Below, in pieces: positions 62,094 through 64,000 of a DNA stretch of 64,000 nucleotides. Source of the stretch: Anaerosporobacter faecicola. Lineage in GTDB: Bacteria; Bacillota; Clostridia; Lachnospirales; Lachnospiraceae. The notes below the pieces were generated by a model, which did no database searches, was not told the origin of the DNA, and worked only from the letters and a program-made list of their open reading frames with translations. Positions within the stretch are counted from its first letter, which is position 1. Each line of letters begins with the position of its first letter. Both the position numbers and the translations under genes were made by a program. The stretch is taken from contig NZ_JAAQRO010000006.1 of assembly GCF_012070565.1 (NCBI RefSeq), forward strand, positions 52,204-116,203, written 5' to 3'.

Positions 62094-62570
62094 CTATCTA
62101 TTTGTTATTAATCTATATACAAAATACACAAGTAATAAAGGAATACCTATTGTTATAAATAAACGAATTGCAATGGTTCCTAAGAACACTAGCAAGATTA
62201 CAAACAAAATCACAAAAACGATTGCAAGTATACGATACCGTAATGGCAGTTTCCCGTTAAAAGTATACGAATGTTGATATCCATCTTCATTATCAGAATA
62301 AGAATTTACAGACTCTTTGTAATCATTCTGATAGGAATAATCTGCCGAACTATGTGTCGTTCCTTTCCCTAATTTTGATGTCTCAATTATTGTTCTCGCA
62401 ATCAATCTTGGATCACCTAATTCGTACATAACTTGTTCAATTGTTTTTCCACTCTTCACTTGGTTGTCTATATATTGACTGTAATAACGTACATTGTTTT
62501 CGATTTCTAGACTTGATACCTCTGTATATAAGCTTTCCCTAAGTTCTTTTATGAATTCTTCTTTACTCAA
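62094..62570 (-). CDS. DUF1700 (HAAS) domain membrane protein
   Basis: 158 residues. N-terminal HAAS domain (LSKEEFIKELRESLYTEV, RYYSQYIDNQVKSGKTIEQVM, ELGDPRLIARTII), Ser/Asp/Tyr linker and two C-terminal TM helices. The start is read as TTG 62570, because AAGGGAG lies 8 bases upstream; ATG 62597 lacks a site. DUF1700 genes usually follow a padR gene; none is next to it here. Confidence 0.85.
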   Translation of the reverse strand: MSKEEFIKELRESLYTEVSSLEIENNVRYYSQYIDNQVKSGKTIEQVMYELGDPRLIARTIIETSKLGKGTTHSSADYSYQNDYKESVNSYSDNEDGYQHSYTFNGKLPLRYRILAIVFVILFVILLVFLGTIAIRLFITIGIPLLLVYFVYRLITNR

Positions 62571-62597
62571 AAGATTCACTCCCTTCTCTCTGTACAA

Positions 62598-62955
62598 CTT
62601 CTTCCTTATAGTATTCGATTTTATTAATAATTTATTTACTATTCTAACATAGGTGCAATATTTGGTAAATAAGCGTATAATTAATTTTCTATTAAGATTT
62701 TATCAATTGTCCGAACAGTAATATAATCGTATTTTGCAGCATTTTCTGTATAAGAACAAAATCTACTTCGTTCACTCTCGAGTTAATGGTATACGATTAA
62801 TTTTTCGTACTCCTCAACATTTTTTGTATAATAAAAAGGTTCTATAATAAAAGTTGGGGTGTACGATGCTATCGTATTCTCCAACTTTTTTCTTGTATAA
62901 TAAAAAAGAACCCCCAAGCGCCAGTCTGACCACAAAACACTTGGAGGTGCAATAA
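62598..62955. repeat. Degenerate ~36-bp repeats and a hairpin
   Basis: Three imperfect repeats begin CGTA, contain CAACATTTTTTGTATAATAA-like sequence and start near 62728, 62806 and 62873. A hairpin AAAAGTTGG/CCAACTTTT with inner TACGAT/ATCGTA (62849-62895) forms between them. No gene. It directly precedes the ISL3 remnant, so it may be IS-derived flank. Confidence 0.45.
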
Positions 62956-63159
62956 ATGCATAATCATTGTATCAATAAATTATTAAATTTAAAAGATGTA
63001 AAAGTAACAAAAATACTTCAAACAGATCATTTTCTTGATATTTATATTGAAACAGAACCTTCTCTTCATAAATGCCCTGCTTGTGGAGCTGAAACAAAAC
63101 TTATACATGATTATGATTATCATGATCATAAGATTACGGACTTATCATTTCAAATATAA
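62956..63159 (+). pseudogene. Truncated ISL3-family transposase (N-terminal fragment)
   Basis: 67 codons matching the start of ISL3 transposases: MHNHCINKLLNLKDVKV, FLDIYIETEPSLHKCPACGAETK (zinc-finger CxxC) and HDHKITDLSFQI. About 400 residues are expected; the frame stops at 63159 against the tRNA terminator. GGAGGTGCAATAA still precedes ATG. The right end and DDE domain are lost, so it is inactive. Confidence 0.85.
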
Positions 63160-63160
63160 C

Positions 63161-63191
63161 AAAAAACATCGTAAGAAAAACTTACGATGTT
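63161..63191 (-). terminator. Terminator of the second tRNA array
   Basis: AACATCGTAAG/CTTACGATGTT followed by TTTTGTTAT on the minus strand, 5 bases after tRNA-Arg(ACG). Confidence 0.88.
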
Positions 63192-63195
63192 CTAA

Positions 63196-63269
63196 CGTGC
63201 GTTAGAGGATTCGAACCCCCGACCTTTTGGTCCGTAGCCAAACGCTCTATCCAGCTGAGCTAAACGCAC
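63196..63269 (-). tRNA. tRNA-Arg (ACG)
   Basis: Acceptor GTGCGTT/AACGCAC, loop CTACGGA giving ACG (inosine-modified for CGN). Last of the second array. Confidence 0.94.
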
Positions 63270-63285
63270 ATATATTTAATTGATA

Positions 63286-63371
63286 TGCCGGCGACCGGAA
63301 TCGAACCGGTACGGGCGATTAGGCCCGCAGGATTTTAAGTCCTGTGCGTCTGCCAGTTCCGCCACGCCGGC
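63286..63371 (-). tRNA. tRNA-Leu (UAA)
   Basis: Acceptor GCCGGCG/CGCCGGC, A73, long variable arm, loop CTTAAAA giving UAA. Confidence 0.95.
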
Positions 63372-63376
63372 ATAGA

Positions 63377-63449
63377 TGGGACCAACAGGGCTCGAACCTG
63401 TGACCCTCTGCTTGTAAGGCAGATGCTCTCCCAGCTGAGCTATGATCCC
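63377..63449 (-). tRNA. tRNA-Val (UAC)
   Basis: Acceptor GGGATCA/TGGTCCC, loop CTTACAA giving UAC. Confidence 0.94.
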
Positions 63450-63516
63450 ATGGGATATTACAAACACTAGTTTATAATAAGTATCTCATATAAAGTAGTA
63501 CACACAATATGTGTAA

Positions 63517-63590
63517 CGACCCAGAAGGGACTCGAACCCTCGACCTTCGCCGTGACAGGGCGACGCTCTAACCAACTGAGCCACTAGGCC
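63517..63590 (-). tRNA. tRNA-Asp (GUC)
   Basis: Acceptor GGCCTAG/CTGGGTC, G73 identity base, loop CTGTCAC giving GUC. A substrate expected for AspS2 or the housekeeping AspRS. Confidence 0.94.
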
Positions 63591-63630
63591 AAACTAATTT
63601 TAACTAATATAGATTCATTTCTTAACTAAA

Positions 63631-63704
63631 TGGACCTTCGGGGACTCGAACCCAGGACCGACCGGTTATGAGCCGGTTGCTCTAACCAACTGAGCTAAAG
63701 GTCC
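63631..63704 (-). tRNA. tRNA with CAU anticodon (Met, or Ile2)
   Basis: Acceptor GGACCTT/AAGGTCC, loop CTCATAA. The G1-C72 pair excludes initiator tRNA. The sequence resembles Firmicutes tRNA-Ile2 (lysidine-modified) as much as elongator Met; a TilS recognition check would decide. Confidence 0.9.
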
Positions 63705-63741
63705 AAACCTCTAGGTATTAGCCTTATTAAGTGCTAATACA

Positions 63742-63814
63742 AGCCGACGATCGGACTTGAACCGATAACCTGCTGATTACAAGTCAGCTGCTCTGCCAAT
63801 TGAGCCACGTCGGC
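63742..63814 (-). tRNA. tRNA-Thr (UGU)
   Basis: Acceptor GCCGACG/CGTCGGC, U73, loop CTTGTAA giving UGU. Confidence 0.94.
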
Positions 63815-63875
63815 ATATAGTAACTCAGCTAAAATTTAGCTTTACATATGTCATAAATCTTAAATAAAGATTCAG

Positions 63876-63947
63876 TGACTCCAAGGGGATTTGAACCCCT
63901 GTTACCGCCGTGAAAGGGCGGTGTCTTAACCGCTTGACCATGGAGCC
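63876..63947 (-). tRNA. tRNA-Glu (UUC)
   Basis: Acceptor GGCTCCA/TGGAGTC with A73, loop CTTTCAC giving UUC. The array probably continues beyond the window. Confidence 0.94.
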
Positions 63948-64000
63948 AATTAATTCTTGTTGCATGTAAACCTAACTGGTTCCACATGTTCTATTTTAAA

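Noticed and set aside
63276..63467. 63-codon frame reading GIIAQLGEHLPYKQRVTGSSPVGP
   Set aside because: A well-known spurious translation of tRNA genes; it lies over tRNA-Leu and tRNA-Val.

Overview
The window looks like a chromosome segment of a low-GC, spore-former-type Clostridia, most likely a Lachnospiraceae (Lachnoclostridium-like) organism. This is inferred from the AT-rich codon use, an ftsEX plus M23 peptidase plus CtpA cluster, a trpEGDCFBA operon behind a T-box, PucR/CdaR-type and PadR/TetR regulators, and clostridial-style tRNA arrays. No rRNA is present, so the species is not fixed. Most genes lie on the minus strand.

Layout, left to right. (1) 1-13k: the 3'-truncated uvrB with an SOS-like box; ftsE-ftsX, M23 murein hydrolase activator and S41 peptidase (cell-wall division module); a PucR-type regulator; an orphan UgpC/MsmK ATPase; a YitT protein; and a LytR_C/TagA-like pair. 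(2) 13-18.5k: an SDR, a DHHW plus MBOAT polymer O-acylation pair, and an archaeal-type aspartyl-tRNA synthetase. The synthetase is preceded by what reads as a ribosome-mediated attenuator: a promoter, a 15-residue leader peptide with Asp-Asp-Asp, mutually exclusive hairpins, a terminator, then a second short ORF. (3) 19-26k: complete trp operon with Trp T-box. (4) 26-41k: ordinary housekeeping and small regulator units (Fpg-like protein, QueG-like protein, lgt, PadR, TetR and SDR with visible operators, TcdA, GNATs, NUDIX, a glycosyltransferase and others).

(5) 41,214-55,141: a 13.9-kb integrated mobile element in the 3' end of rpsI. A 14-bp core, ATTATCTCTTTGAG, is present at both ends. Each end also has a pair of 11-bp-phased TCACAACAAA-type arm sites. 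The original rpsI terminator is stranded outside the left end, and a replacement terminator is supplied at the right end. The element carries a tyrosine integrase, a divergent XRE regulator switch with three operator repeats, an excisionase-like HTH protein, a DUF927 replication protein next to GTTACCAA iterons, a complete sigma-70 factor, many small ORFs and two promoter-to-terminator small RNA candidates. No virion or conjugation genes were seen, so it resembles a phage-satellite (PICI-like) or mobilizable island. Its left end is defence-like cargo: an ADP-ribosyltransferase-like toxin, a small protein and a SecB-like chaperone in one operon (CmdTAC-like), plus a convergent, 3'-overlapping sce7725 (beta family)/sce7726 (nuclease-like) pair.

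(6) 55-64k: rpsI-rplM, a seven-tRNA array, metallophosphoesterase, rdgB, an RNA methyltransferase, a rhodanese, an Asn-rich repeat protein, a candidate C-rich-motif small RNA, a DUF1700 protein, an ISL3 transposase remnant and a second seven-tRNA array.

The strongest candidates for something new are the aspS2 leader-peptide attenuator, the toxin-antitoxin-chaperone cassette on the rpsI island, and the small RNAs at 47.6 kb and 61.9 kb.
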